DNA of 64,000 bases from NCBI GenBank assembly GCA_900169235.1, contig FWCC01000022.1, forward strand, positions 26,045-90,044. Reading direction: 5' to 3'. Of this stretch, positions 12,311-23,038 are shown in pieces (the first letter of the stretch is position 1; the number at the start of each line of letters is the position of its first letter). A program made the translations under genes and the position numbers. Source of the stretch: Zarea fungicola. Taxonomy: Eukaryota; Ascomycota; Sordariomycetes; Hypocreales; Cordycipitaceae. Under the pieces are notes generated by a model. It saw only the letters and a list, made by a program, of their open reading frames with translations, had not been told where the DNA came from and searched no databases.

Positions 12311-13033
12311 TCATGTGAAAGATATGTGCGGCGTCCATAGTATAATATTCTTTGCAAGAAAATCCGGATCCGCCCTGGGGTCATTTGCCCCTGATAGCAC
12401 TTGGCCATCATGAGTAGGAATGTAGATGGCGTCGTCCAACTGCGCCGCCGCTGTGGCCCATCCTGGAACTTTCTCCCACGGTCGCAAGTCTTCGGGAACA
12501 CTTCTGGCCCGTTCTGGTTCTTCCGGCGTAATCAATGATGGGTTGTCACGTCCGAGCCCAAGCTTCACTCGCTGGTTGAAGGATCGAGCAATCAGATACG
12601 TACATCCCGCTAGAAACGCAAGTCTCTCTTTGTTTTCATCATTTGGGTCTGGTATATCCTCAACAGCCCATTCCCGTATCCTCCAGAATGCTTCAATGGC
12701 GTTTCGATAGCTAACAACGCGATCAAGAAGAATAAACTCGTAGAGCCGAAACAAAGCAAACAGGGGAGAGTCCTCGAACACGCCTTGCGGGGCTCCGAAT
12801 TTTCGGGCCGTGATGGTCTCCCAGTATTTGGATGGGCTTTCAATCATGACTCTTGGAGGGGGTGGCGGGAAGACAGGATAGTCTTCTGGGACAGGATAGA
12901 AATCACTGCTGTTGTCTTGTTCGTTGTTGTGTTCTGCCCCATGGCTGGTGACCTGATTCTCGTCCAGTTTCGGCTTTTTTGGCCGCCACCGGGCAGTAAT
13001 CCGCGGCAGACAACCGCGGACACTACGAGGCAT
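12311..13033 (-). CDS. Hypothetical protein, 240 residues
   Basis: A single open frame. I chose the ATG at 13033 (MPRSVRGCLPRITARW...) because the upstream extension to 13246 reads as low-quality leader. The first 60 residues are basic then acidic and Pro-rich (PVPEDYPVFPPPPPR). The rest is globular, with a helical block (LFALFRLYEFILLDRVVSYR) and a C-terminal segment containing PEDLRPWEKVPGWATAAAQL. No signal peptide, membrane span or catalytic motif is visible. The composition is that of a real protein, but I do not recognise the family. Confidence 0.6.
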   Translation of the reverse strand: MPRSVRGCLPRITARWRPKKPKLDENQVTSHGAEHNNEQDNSSDFYPVPEDYPVFPPPPPRVMIESPSKYWETITARKFGAPQGVFEDSPLFALFRLYEFILLDRVVSYRNAIEAFWRIREWAVEDIPDPNDENKERLAFLAGCTYLIARSFNQRVKLGLGRDNPSLITPEEPERARSVPEDLRPWEKVPGWATAAAQLDDAIYIPTHDGQVLSGANDPRADPDFLAKNIILWTPHISFT

Positions 13034-13639
13034 TTTTGATATGAAAGCACGACAGTGGAGGCTTGTGTCAAGTTTTATCCCATGCGAAGCAGCTCTGTGG
13101 CAATGCGGCCGTGCTGGTGTGAGAGGGAGCAAGTTGCTTGGATGATGGGCTCTGGTAATCATAAGTGACGCGTCACGTGTAGACTTCATATGCCTGCATC
13201 CAAATCGAACTGGCTGCCCGTTGCCACGACGAGCCCTTGAAAGCATTTGTTGTAATGGAGAAAATTACAAACTTTGAAAACATCTTGGATGACCATTTTG
13301 TTGATTGTGACTGGAACTTGAGCCTTGGCGTACAGCGGCCCTTTACAGCATGGGGCTTCTTAGTGACCGTTATACAGTGGAACAGAAGTTGGTCATATGC
13401 GACTCGATTCGGGAATGATTAAAGTTGGATTTAATCTGCGACTTGGCAAAGTTTATGTGAGAATGCAAGTATACTTCTATGTGCCAGGAGGAAACCTCAC
13501 TGCCCAGATAGTTGTATCGTGTGAACACATCAGAAACGAACACAAAACCCTGAAAAATAAGAAAAATAAGAAAAATCATGTTGCTGAAAGTAGATTTCTA
13601 TTCATAAGGACGTAGGGAGAGTTTTCCATATACCACTAC
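13034..13639. other. Intergenic
   Basis: Only short incidental ORFs, plus an A-rich run (aaaaataag repeated, 13553-13575). It must contain the promoter of the gene ending at 12311. Confidence 0.4.
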
Positions 13640-13919
13640 TTAACTAGACTTGTCGCCCTCAGTATTCTCGCTGCCACCTCCTCCGACCGTACCCTGTAGC
13701 GCGAAGGTTGCTCTCTCCAGGGCATCAGCAAGGTGTACTCTTTCGCTTCTGTTAAAGCTATTGCTGATCTTCTCCCATTCAGCCGGATTCTGGTGCAGAA
13801 ATATAATGTCGCCAGTGGCATTTCGAGTTGTCAAAAGGGAGGAGACATATCCTGGCGGTGTGTAGAGGAAGCGGTCAAATGTTGGGCGACCATGATTCCT
13901 CGTATGTAGCGAGCAAGCA
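13640..13919 (-). CDS. Possible 3' exon or small gene, unknown function
   Basis: On the minus strand an open frame with protein-like composition runs from about 13919, just after an acceptor-like run of T followed by TATAG, to the stop at 13640. It includes FDRFLYTPPGYVSSLL, HQNPAEWEKISNSFNRSE and a Gly/Glu-rich tail. It could be an extra 3' exon of the glutamylcyclotransferase-like gene upstream, since another protein-like minus frame lies between them at 13970-14150, or a separate short gene. A plus-strand ORF at 13828-14178 overlaps it and looks less natural. Confidence 0.3.
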
Positions 13920-14152
13920 AACTACTATACCGGTACAGCCAAAAAAAAAAAACAAAAAAAATTATGGGAGTGGAGAGAGGAGGCGGCTGAAACCTGGCGA
14001 ATTGTCATCAACAACTATAACATCAATCACTGGAGAGGAAGAAGGGGTAACCTTGGCACTCTTCTATAAAATAGATCTAGCGAGTGACTCGATGCGAGTC
14101 GCTACATTGAACCTATCGACAGCAAATTCCCATGGAACCGACGCGCACACCA

Positions 14153-15173
14153 CTAATCTTGCCCTGGAGACACTTTAACTGTAATTATGTCTTTGTAGTT
14201 GACCAGTGGACCAAGACATCTTTCAACGTAAGATTTTGAAATGCCAAGCATCAAGCCGTCTGATATGGCCTTTTGCATACGATGCCTGTATTCTTCTCGT
14301 ATTACACCATCGGCCGTGTGTTGCTCACTGATGTATATGAGTGCTCTAAATCGCTGCGGCCGTTGCTTCTGTTGAATTGGTTTGTTGCTTTCAAGAAGTG
14401 GCCTGCCGGCACTGGAGCTATTCCGCCTGGGTACCTCGACAGTGTGGCTCGGGACGTTGTTGCTAGCAGGCAAGAAAATGTCAGCTATTATTCCTGCGCC
14501 AGGGAAGTGAAATGAAGCTCATCGCTCGCTCCAAGAGAGCTACAGCCATTCGAAAGGTGACCTGATGTGTGCGGGTGGATCCAAAGTACCTTGGCTCTCG
14601 CGGAAAACGTTGAGAATTAGGGGGAGGGCTCGAAAGAGATCCATGAGACGAGCTCCTCGTAAGAGAGCGTCTTGTTGTTTGCTCCTTTCCAGCGTCGCTG
14701 TCAGATAGACTTGCCCCGTGTCCACGCGGAGAGGCTGTGGTGTGTCTTTGGCCCTGTCGTCTTTGTATTTCGAGCTCCTCAGAAACAAGTGATGTCTTGA
14801 GCTTGTGTAGAGATCTGTGTGGGATTAAATCAATCATGGCCAGATGTTTCTGGTAGTATCCGGAGGATACGCCCTCTGAGCGGTCCAAGCGTCTTTCATC
14901 CTCCGCGTCCACCAGATATACGAGACCCTCGACACAGTCATTTTTTGACCGGACGACGTTTGCGACACCTCTCTGGTTAATCTGCCAGCGAAATCCCGAG
15001 AGGGATGCTGTACCGACAAAGAGGCTACGGGGGCATCGTTCTGCCATTTGCGCGACATGAATGTTGCTTCCGTAGGCAAAATACAAATACTGGCCATGGC
15101 TAGCACGGACGCGTGAGAAGTTGGACATGTCTGTCCTCTTAGAACCGCCTTTCTCGGCAGCCGCTTTGACCAT
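14153..15173 (-). CDS. Gamma-glutamylcyclotransferase-like protein
   Basis: Two exons (14590-15173 and 14153-14462) joined by an intron with a CTGAC branch point and CTAG acceptor give 297 residues. The fold signature YFAYGSN is near residue 31, followed by the typical block GLVYLVDAEDERRLDRSEGV. The C-terminal strand and helix FRALIYISEQ...EEYRHRMQKAI...GISKSYVERCLGPLV is in exon 2. The family releases 5-oxoproline from gamma-glutamyl compounds such as glutathione degradation products. Between the halves is a Ser/Arg-rich, probably disordered insert of about 70 residues, absent from compact members. A second ATG at 15128 is an alternative start. Substrate cannot be read from sequence. Confidence 0.8.
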
Positions 15174-15190
15174 GAAAAGATTTATTTAGC

Positions 15191-15782
15191 CTATTTGTGA
15201 TGCGACTGGCGCAAAACTCGATTCCGGATGAATGTAATGGCGAGCGTGACCTGTTCGTCTCCCAGCAGCGCGCTCGAGATCCAGCGGCCAAAGTCGTTTT
15301 TCTGAGGAGTTAACTAGTAGAGGGGTAAGTCAGTGTACACCATGTCTGACGAGTCCATACAGAAGGATGCCTGTTCATGCTACTGCTCACTGTATGGTTA
15401 CTTTCGCCGCACTGTTACACAGGATACCGGCCATCAGCGGGTCAACGCCCTCAGCTCTATGCTCAGCTGCGGTGTGGCTGCACCACTTCTCTGGTAGCAA
15501 AGGGCGGCGGTGCAAGGACTTGCGGCCGATGCCTAAAAATGCGCTGGCGAATTTGATGCCCAAGAGAGAGAAGTAGAAGTAGCCTGGCGTACCTCGTGCG
15601 TACTCTCAAAGATTATGCAGATTTTGCGACATGAACGAGCATATTTTGGCCCAGCTGACTCCTTTGGATCATTATGATCCAACCGGTAAGCTCGCTGCAC
15701 CGTATCCAATATCTTGGCCGGAAGCCAAGGCTCTAATTCACCAATCAATGCTTTCTGCGTACGACGTAAACATGTGCTGACG
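15191..15782 (-). CDS. Probable small multi-exon gene, unknown function
   Basis: Three protein-like minus-strand segments line up. An upstream one (about 15583-15782) contains LIGELEPWLPAKILDTVQRA. A middle one runs from about 15590 to a donor after GCGGCGAAA at 15402 and includes a hydrophobic stretch YFYFSLLGIKFASAFLG. A last exon (15191-15306) begins KNDFGRWISSALLGDEQVTL and ends at a stop. The junction between the middle and last exon is in phase; the first junction is not resolved. I recognise no family. It could also be a decayed gene. Confidence 0.3.
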
Positions 15783-16208
15783 AGCAGAGGCTAACACAAG
15801 TCAATACTATGACCCAGCTGACCTCCTTTACTGACTATTGTGGCAGTTTTTATGTGGCTTACGCGTCCAGTTGGTTTCAGGCTTGGAGGCCACAGCTTTC
15901 ATTTACAAATCATCCTTGTTCCCAGGGCACACATATAGGTATTGGTGGCGGGATGAAACACCATGGATAGCATTGGGCACCACTCAGGCATTTTGTATGT
16001 TGAGCTGAAGGAAATGTGCAGAAACCACGCGTGTGTGGTATTTCATGTTATTTTACAGGGCCGAGAGGGTGTTTTGCAAGGCAGCCTTTGACTCTGTGAA
16101 TGCCTTATGTATGCAGCATATGACTTAAAGACCAACCAGCTGCCATCTGCAGCAGTTCATAGGATGCTTTTTCCCACATCTAATTCTTTCCTCTGAACTA
16201 GGCCGAAA
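15783..16208. other. Intergenic, upstream of amidoligase 1
   Basis: No coding signal. It probably holds the promoter of the amidoligase-like gene starting at 16209. Confidence 0.4.
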
Positions 16209-17188
16209 ATGACCTCTTGGACATTTGGAGTTGAGATCGAGGCCGTACTCCGGCCTCACACATTGCGTCTCCCTCTAAACTGTGCCGAATACTACAGCAA
16301 ACTCGCAGCAGCCCTGAGAAGAAGGGGTTTGAAAGCCAAAGCAGATGATTTGCAGAGCAGCTATAGTAAGCGAGCAGACCACTATGACAAATGGTGGATC
16401 ACGAGAGATGGCTCCCTGGGAACCTACGACAATGCTGGTCAGAAACTTCTACTGCCTGCCGAATTGGCTTTTGAACAAAGATTAGACTAACTAGTCCATA
16501 TAAAGTCGCGTTGGAGGCCGTCTCACCAATTTTGGACATTCGCGGGGATTGGGAGCAAGAAATTGATACATTCTGGAAGGCCGCGAGGGCAGTTTTCCAC
16601 ATGCCAGACGGCAACACGAAATGCGGTAGCCACATCCATATCGCGCCTGGGCGCTCAAAACGATTCAAGCTAGAGACTCTGAAGAAGATGGCATATGGAA
16701 TTGCAATCTATGAGCCCCTCCTTCTCCAGCTGCTCGTTCCCACGAGAGCCGATAACCAGTATTGCCGGGCGAACCGCGTCAACTCCAGTCAGTTGAGGCA
16801 GTGCCAGGGAAACTGGGCGCTTATGGGTCAGCGGATAAATTCGGCGAGCGACTGCAACACCCTCAAAAACATCATGCAGGACACGAGATATGTTATCTGG
16901 AACTTTGCAAACACGGTTCCCGGCAAGTCGGGCACCATCGAATTCCGAGCGGGGCGGTTGCTGAAAGGTGAGGTCCGCACTAAGAGGTGGATTACCTTTA
17001 CTGTCTGCTTTCTGCGCGCTGTGGTGGCGATGAACGATATCCAGCGGCTGGGGTATCATGAACTGCCGGCTTGGACACCTGGAGCATTGTATGACAAGAT
17101 CAAGAATGAAGCTGTGAAGCTAGCCATCGATGACTATCTTCCAGGCAATTACACGATTTTAAACGAGACTTCTACTCTCGCTGCTTGA
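16209..17188 (+). CDS. Amidoligase_2-like enzyme (paralogue 1)
   Basis: Two exons (16209-16437, 16506-17188) give 303 residues. The pattern of the putative amidoligase family is present: FGVEIEAVL at the N-terminus (glutamate metal ligand on strand 1), LEAVSPILDI, GSHIHIAPG, WNFANT and TIEFRAGR. These enzymes belong to the glutamine synthetase-like carboxylate-amine ligase fold and are predicted to form amide bonds on peptides or small molecules with ATP. The second copy lies 770 bp downstream on the same strand, sharing FEIEG, EAVSPIF, HVHV, WNFANT and VEFRGG positions at low overall identity, so the duplication is old. Substrate unknown; the acidic ORF beyond copy 2 is a possible target. 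Confidence 0.72.
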
Positions 17189-17955
17189 TCAAAACGAGAC
17201 AAATCAATCGTCCAATAAGTGCTTGGGGGATGAATGATACGTGTCCTTGACTGCCGGCTGTGGAGATTGGATCACTGCTTGGCGACCCTGTCGCCAAGCA
17301 TAAATAAACAGTTGCTTTAGTTGCTTTTGTTTAAAACGCATTTACTTGTACGACAATGAATTTAGCTACTAAAAATAAACTACGCGCTGCTTTGGGTTGT
17401 AAAAACAGGAAATGTTCGTGGAGCTGGGCTGGGTGTCTATGTGTGTCGGGCTGGCCTGCACCACTTGGGTGTCCAGTCAAGCTGAGCGGAACCAGAACTT
17501 CCTTCACAGCATGTCTTTCTATCATGTCGCTGCTTCAATTAGATTGGGCAGTGATAAAAGGTAAGCTGCAACAATTGCCCAACTTTGAGTAACGCCTATG
17601 ATTTCAGAGACTTGGGAAAACAAGAGTCAACCGGGCCGACTTGCATGGCCTGTTTGGTGTGGCTGGCTTGGGATTGCCCAACATTACAGGCGCCATGTAA
17701 GCTGCAAGTACCAATGATGTACCCTCATGTATTTTTGTGCTCGTCAGTTTTATGGCGTTGAATCCTTCACGACTGCCCCTGGGATCATATACATGTCTCC
17801 TCTTTATCTAGACTCCTCCGTGCAAGTTGTTCCGCTGCATTTTCTCATTTGTCCACCTAGTCTTGCTATAGCAAGTGTGACGCGAAAACTACAGCAAAGA
17901 CATCATAAACTATTTGCTTACTTCAAAATTCCCAGAATCTAGATAGCGGCCAGCA
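17189..17955. other. Spacer between the two amidoligase genes
   Basis: Short ORFs only; none joins the flanking genes. It should contain the terminator of copy 1 and the promoter of copy 2. Confidence 0.4.
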
Positions 17956-18987
17956 ATGCCTCGCTCCAGCCATAAGTACACGATTGGCTTCGAGATAGAG
18001 GGTGTCCTTGATCCGGATATACCCTTCAGAGATCCTTTCGATTGCTATAAACTGCTGGCGGAACACCTTTGTCATGAGGGTGACGATGCTGTTGTCAACA
18101 GAAAGCCAAAGTCGAGAGCGTCCGAGTACTACGGAAGCTCTTGGGCTATTACGAGCGATGCTTCATTAGTGGTTGGATCGGGCCAGGTGGGCTTTGAGGC
18201 CGTCTCTCCTATATTCCGGTTTGAGTCGATCGGATGGGACATCTCTCTTTTCAACTTCGAATTGGCTCTGCAGGGGAGCCGACTTGGACTAGTCCAGAGC
18301 AGTTCTGCCTCCACCCATGTCCATGTCAAGACAGGGGAGACGCAAGATTTTAGCCTTGAACGGCTGAAGGCGATTTGTTTCGCATCCATAATCTACGAGT
18401 GGCACATGTTTCAACTGTTGCCTGAACATCGCCGCCATTCTTCATATTGTCGGGGAGTAATGAGAGGTGGTGGGTCGATCCGAGATTCCTTTCCTGATGG
18501 ATTCAATTCGGGACTTCCTCATCATGTGAAAAGACTGAGGCACGAAATAAAAAAAATCAAGACTGTCAACGCGTTGGTGAAGTATGTTCAAGGCAATGAG
18601 CGACACATGCTTTGGAATTTCGCCAACACCCTCACAGACTTGGGGACTGTCGAGTTCCGTGGAGGCGGTCAGTCGTGTTCTAGAAGGACGGTCCAGAGCT
18701 ATATTAGTTTAGCAGTGGGATTTATAGAACTGGCCACGCAGGAGGTAAGAGTTCAACCCGCATGCAGCAATGGTAGGATCTTGAATGATCGGAAATCGCT
18801 GACTAGCCATCTAGGGATTGCTATGGTCCAGGTCATTACAGGAATTTCTATGGTCCAGGTCATTACATCCTTATGCTCATGTCGAGAGTAATACCCTGTC
18901 GCTTCTCAGGCGTATAGAGATGAGTATTCCTACAACCGACGCTTACGTGGTAACAGACCTACCAATCAGGTGGCACAGAGACCTTGA
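17956..18987 (+). CDS. Amidoligase_2-like enzyme (paralogue 2)
   Basis: Exon 1 (17956-18744) carries TIGFEIEGVLD, FEAVSPIFRF, STHVHVKTG, NERHMLWNFANTL and GTVEFRGGG, the same ordered motifs as the upstream copy. A strong donor GAG|GTAAGA at 18745 and acceptor CTTCTCAG at 18909 give a 26-codon last exon and 288 residues in all. An alternative acceptor nine bases later would instead fuse the enzyme in frame to the Asp-rich ORF that follows. Without splicing the frame runs on to 18891 through a 27-bp tandem duplication. As for copy 1, ATP-dependent amide-bond formation is inferred from the family. Confidence 0.68.
18821..18867. repeat. Direct repeat in intron of amidoligase 2
   Basis: Twenty identical bases, ctatggtccaggtcattaca, at 18821-18840 recur at 18848-18867, a 27-bp period. 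It lies in the proposed intron and does not alter the spliced frame. Confidence 0.85.
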
Positions 18988-19396
18988 TTGCGACTGGCTT
19001 GAAGTCGAGGATGATGATGATGATTATGATGATTATGGTGATTATGGTGAGATTGCATGCAGTGGATGTGATGCATGTAGTGCATCTGGTACATGGAGTG
19101 AAGCTGAGAGTGATGATGGCGATGACGACGACGACGACGATGCAGACAGCAATATTGGCGAATATGCTTCATTTGGGCATCATGTCACATATACGGATGT
19201 ATCACCTTATTCAGACGGCTCTCTCCGGATCCATGGAACAGGCAATGGGATACTTGTAAATGGGACACCTTTCGCCAGCAATTGGGTTCATACAAGTGCA
19301 AACAGTGTACATGTCGATGGGAACTTTAGCAATGTGGGCAATTTAGAAATTAGGGGGCCGTATTGCAATGTAAGTATTATTAATGGTCGCCGATAG
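18920..19396 (+). CDS. Asp-rich protein next to the amidoligases
   Basis: 158 codons from ATG 18920, overlapping the last exon of amidoligase 2 in another frame. The N-terminal third has two acidic tracts (VEDDDDDYDDYGDYG and DDGDDDDDDDAD) encoded by GAT/GAC triplet repeats, flanking a small Cys/Ser patch (CSGCDACSASGTW). The C-terminal half is Gly/Asn/Ser-rich with beta-type spacing (NGILVNGTPF, NFSNVGNLEIRGPYCNV), as in repetitive beta proteins. No signal peptide or catalytic motif. It may be a separate gene or, by the alternative acceptor at 18919, the C-terminal domain of the ligase. Carboxylate-rich chains are plausible amidoligase targets, but this is guesswork from adjacency. Confidence 0.45.
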   Translation: MSIPTTDAYVVTDLPIRWHRDLDCDWLEVEDDDDDYDDYGDYGEIACSGCDACSASGTWSEAESDDGDDDDDDDADSNIGEYASFGHHVTYTDVSPYSDGSLRIHGTGNGILVNGTPFASNWVHTSANSVHVDGNFSNVGNLEIRGPYCNVSIINGRR

Positions 19397-20511
19397 AATA
19401 AATCAAAATCGTTTAATATAAGTTATTTATATGAATTCTATACAGCCAAGGTAGGCACTACTCTTTACCACTTTTAGCGGTGACCAAAAGTAGGGTTATT
19501 AGACGGCGATTCTAACCAAGTAGAGCTCACGCCTGTACGATTTGTCTGGCGAGGAAGTGACAGTGACATATAAGACGGTTAACAGATACATGTAAAGGGA
19601 TCTGGGTTATATGTGCTAATGGATGGAATACAAGGGGCACGCCAGCGGCCTATTTAGTCCGTCACCGTTCACGATGAGATAGGAACCATTGGAAACTTGG
19701 CAACCAATTCGTGCAGCTAATAACTTTTGGTGTGGACTCGGTAGTCCACCGATTCTATGACAGCTGACCGTAGCTAGAGTAGAGCTGCATTATAACTAGC
19801 GTGCTGCAAATTTTCCCAACCTTCTATCAGACATTGTCAATATTGACCTAGACATTTGGCACAGACACCCTACTCTATTAACTCCGTTCCGGTCGCAAAA
19901 AGTGTTCCGAGAACAGAATGCTCGCGCCGTACAGCAGGCCGGGTTGGCATGGCTTCTATTACCCAGGTTTTATGTCTCATGCGACGATACAAACCAAGCG
20001 TGCCAAGCCTAGATTTTGTGACGAAATAACCATAAGAATGGAAGGGGGGAAAGACTTGAGAATACCATGAAAACATCTCGGCATCAGGTGAAATGGGTTC
20101 CGGGAAAACTGACTACCGTTTCTGGGCGCTGACAAGAGTCGCCGTCTTTCTCAAGGCGAAGATGCTGGCACGCCGGTTGTTCACTCTGCGCCGAAACAAC
20201 TTTGCGGTTTCTTTCACAAGCGTCACCAGCGGCCACTTTATTTTACACAACCAGGCGAGATATTCGAATACGTAAACATGTCCGCAGCGCGTATCAGTCC
20301 CCAGCCTGCTGCGGGTGGAGAGCGCACCGGCAGCGCAAGTTTCAAGGGAGCTGTGATAACGGTGTGCGGATTATTTGCGCAGTTTTGGTGGAACACACTG
20401 GTCTTGTGCGTATTTCTCATCTTCGCTTGGTTAGGACAACTTTTCATTCTTCGACTTGTTGCAACTTCTAAAATTTATACCCTGCCAGTATAATCTTTTC
20501 GCGATGCTCGC
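19397..20511. other. Intergenic, about 1.1 kb
   Basis: No convincing gene. An ORF at 20278-20493 contains a hydrophobic run but no other support. Sequence just upstream of the ankyrin ORF could hold a lost 5' exon of it. Confidence 0.4.
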
Positions 20512-21185
20512 ATGGTACAGATCCTTCTCGGCCATAGTGTCGACCTGTGCGTCGTCGGACCCGACAACGCTGGCCCAATCGCCTGGGCTGCGCGCAACGG
20601 CGATTGCTGGTATAAGATTGTCAAGATCCTGGTGGACGCCACCGACGACCCGGACGAGACTTGGAACCCCTCCACGACCGCACTGCACGAGGCTGTCCGT
20701 GCCAACGCGCCCAAGATCGTGGGACTCTTGCTCCGGTCCAGCAAGACAGATCCCAACAAAGAGGCAGAGGATTACGTTGACTGGCCCCTGGGCCTCGCGT
20801 GCGAGTATGGCTCTCTCAATATTGTCCGCAGCCTCGGCAAGGATGACAGAACGGACATTAATATGGACCTAGCAGGCCAGCGAGATGTACACATAGAAAG
20901 AGCTATAAATGGACAAACTGGTCCGTCACTTTGTACCTGCTTGAGACGGGCCGCGTGCGCAATGTCAACTGGGACATTTTGTTTCGCCTTGCCTGCGACT
21001 TTGAACAGAACCTCGTGGCGAGGGAACTGTGTAGGCAGGCGCCCATGAACTTTAAAAGAGTGGACCAATGGGCGGCGGTTGCTAGAATTGTTTTTGAAGA
21101 CGTCGTGATGGACAACATTCTTTGGGATCGAGAGACAGCTGAAGCATGGACGGACGACGAGGATGAAGAAGCGGCAGAAGATTAA
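20512..21185 (+). pseudogene. Ankyrin-repeat protein, frameshifted and probably truncated
   Basis: The first frame shows ankyrin consensus pieces: MVQILLGHSVDL, IAWAARNGD, IVKILVDATDD, TALHEAVRANAPKIVGLLLR, LGLACEYGSLNIVRSLG. Near 20905-20930 the pattern jumps frame and continues as LYLLETGRVRNVNWDILFRL to an acidic C-terminus and stop at 21185. The jump equals a missing base (or two extra). A 65-nt intron starting GTACAC would repair the frame but would remove the LYLLETG ankyrin residues and lacks a branch site. The N-terminus begins in the middle of a repeat directly after a stop, so upstream repeats seem lost. Ankyrin repeats mediate protein binding; no effector domain is visible. Confidence 0.65.
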
Positions 21186-21356
21186 GAACAAAAATGAATA
21201 GATTCTGTAACATAGTCAACACTTGAATGAAACACACAATGCAAAGATCATGACTGTATAACCATTTCTCAAACTGTATGAATCTATTCAAGGGCGCTGG
21301 TAGTAATAATTACATTCTCTCCGCTCCGCCGCGCTTTTCTCCTCCACCAAAGGTCA

Positions 21357-23038
21357 TCACCCCCTTCTCACCCTCACCACAAACGCAAAGATTAAAGAAA
21401 CTCCCTGCAAGCCCGCACACACCAAAAACGGCAAGCCATACCATGCCTCCCCACATCGGAACCCCAATGCAAAGACCTGTCCCAGCACCGGCCCAGCCAA
21501 GAGCACGCCCGCCGCCTGCATCATGGACACACACACATACACCATCCCCTCGTGTCCCTTGCCATCTCCCTCTCCTTCTGCTGTAGTACCCGCCGAAGTA
21601 CTCACCAGTGCCGCAATCACACTGAGCAACGCAGCCGTATACCCGCGACTCAGCTCATAAAACCCCACCGACGCCACAAACAGCACCGCCGTCGGGGCCA
21701 GCCCTTGCAGGATACTCCCGGTCACGAGAATCACCACGGACGTGCGCGCAATCACCAGATCCTTTTGGATCGCCGGCATGCGAAACCTGTGCTGCAGGGT
21801 ATACGCGATGGAGGGCAGGATCACCGTGACCATGGGCAGGCTGACGGCCGAGCGCACCGTGTCGAGCAGGCCCGCCTGTGCCCAGGTCCAGTGAAATTTC
21901 TTGGCGACGTACTGGACGCGGAGGTCCTGCTCTGAGGCGCCGAGGGTGCTGAAGACGAGGCCGAAGAGGAGGAGGCCGGCGTAGAAGCTGTTGCGGAAGA
22001 TGGCAGTAAAGGCGGCGACCATGTCTGCAGCGTTGTCGACGATGGTGGCGTACCACGCCTTCTTGCCGCGCTGTTCGTCGCGTTCAGATCCTTCCGACGA
22101 TGATGACGAAGAATTCTGTTTGGCCTGCAGACGAGGTAATTTCGGTAATAACGGCGTGAGAGAAAACGCAACAGCAAAGCAAGACAGACAGACGCCCATG
22201 GTAAAGACCGGACCGACGTTCATGGCGAGGTACGCGACGGGGCCGGTGATGAAGGAGTCGAGGTACTGCATGGCCAGGACGTATAGAAAAATGGTGGACC
22301 TTCAACGAGTCAGACCAATAAAAATTACAAATAAAAACAGCTCAAGTATGGTGCATACCTATTCTCTTCTGAAGAGATGCCGCTGGCGTATGTATATGTC
22401 ATGGCACCATATACAATGCCGCCACCACCAATGCCCATGAAGAGTGCACACGGATACACGAGACGAATATCAAACGTGTCGGGATAATAGCCTTTTTTTC
22501 ATACCAATTAGCACATATAATCTACATCACAGCCCAGAAGAAAAGACTCACCAACTATCGCCTGCGAGGCCATGTACAGCCCATCACCCACCCAAATCAT
22601 CATCAGCACCGTCTGCGGACCAAACCTCTCCGCCACCAGACCCATGGGCATTGCGACGAGCAGCGCCGGCACCACCGTCCACATGTTCATCCACCCCTTG
22701 AGCACCGCCAGGTCCCCCTGCACATCCTCGCCTTTGCACCGGGGGTCCCGGAGCTGGTCACCCAGCGCGTCGCCTTGGTCCGGGTAGCGGCGGTGGCAGA
22801 GGGAGCTCTCGTAAAAGGCATTGAGGGCGAGGTCGCCGGTGGCCACGGCAACGTCGGAGATGACGAGGATGAGGATGCCAATGACGAGGGCTTGGATGAA
22901 TTGCGCACGGGGGAAGGCCGGCCGTGACGGCAGTGACTCTGCTCCGGTGGCACCGTTGGTCGCCGGCGGCGGCTCATTGTGAGTGGCCGCGTCGTGACCC
23001 AAAAGCGGCTGGCGCTCAGTGCTTGAATCGCGCGCCAT
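21357..23038 (-). CDS. Major facilitator superfamily transporter
   Basis: Three exons (22552-23038, 22359-22491, 21357-22299) close to 520 residues. A hydrophilic N-terminus with a di-leucine-like ERQPLLG motif precedes the first hydrophobic segment (FIQALVIGILILVISDVAVA). After TM2 comes a loop equivalent to the MFS motif (PMGLVAERFGPQTVLMMIW). A Ser-rich charged central loop (residues about 265-290) separates the two six-helix halves. The C-terminal half is hydrophobic to the end. Substrate not predictable; members of this type export or import small metabolites across the plasma or vacuolar membrane. Exon 3 is GC-rich. Confidence 0.85.

Noticed and set aside
13828..14178. Plus-strand ORF overlapping the possible extra exons of the cyclotransferase
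   Set aside because: Contains a poly-A derived Lys run and no motif; the minus-strand reading is more protein-like.
20278..20493. Hydrophobic 71-codon ORF before the ankyrin gene
   Set aside because: No homology pattern; hydrophobicity alone is not enough.
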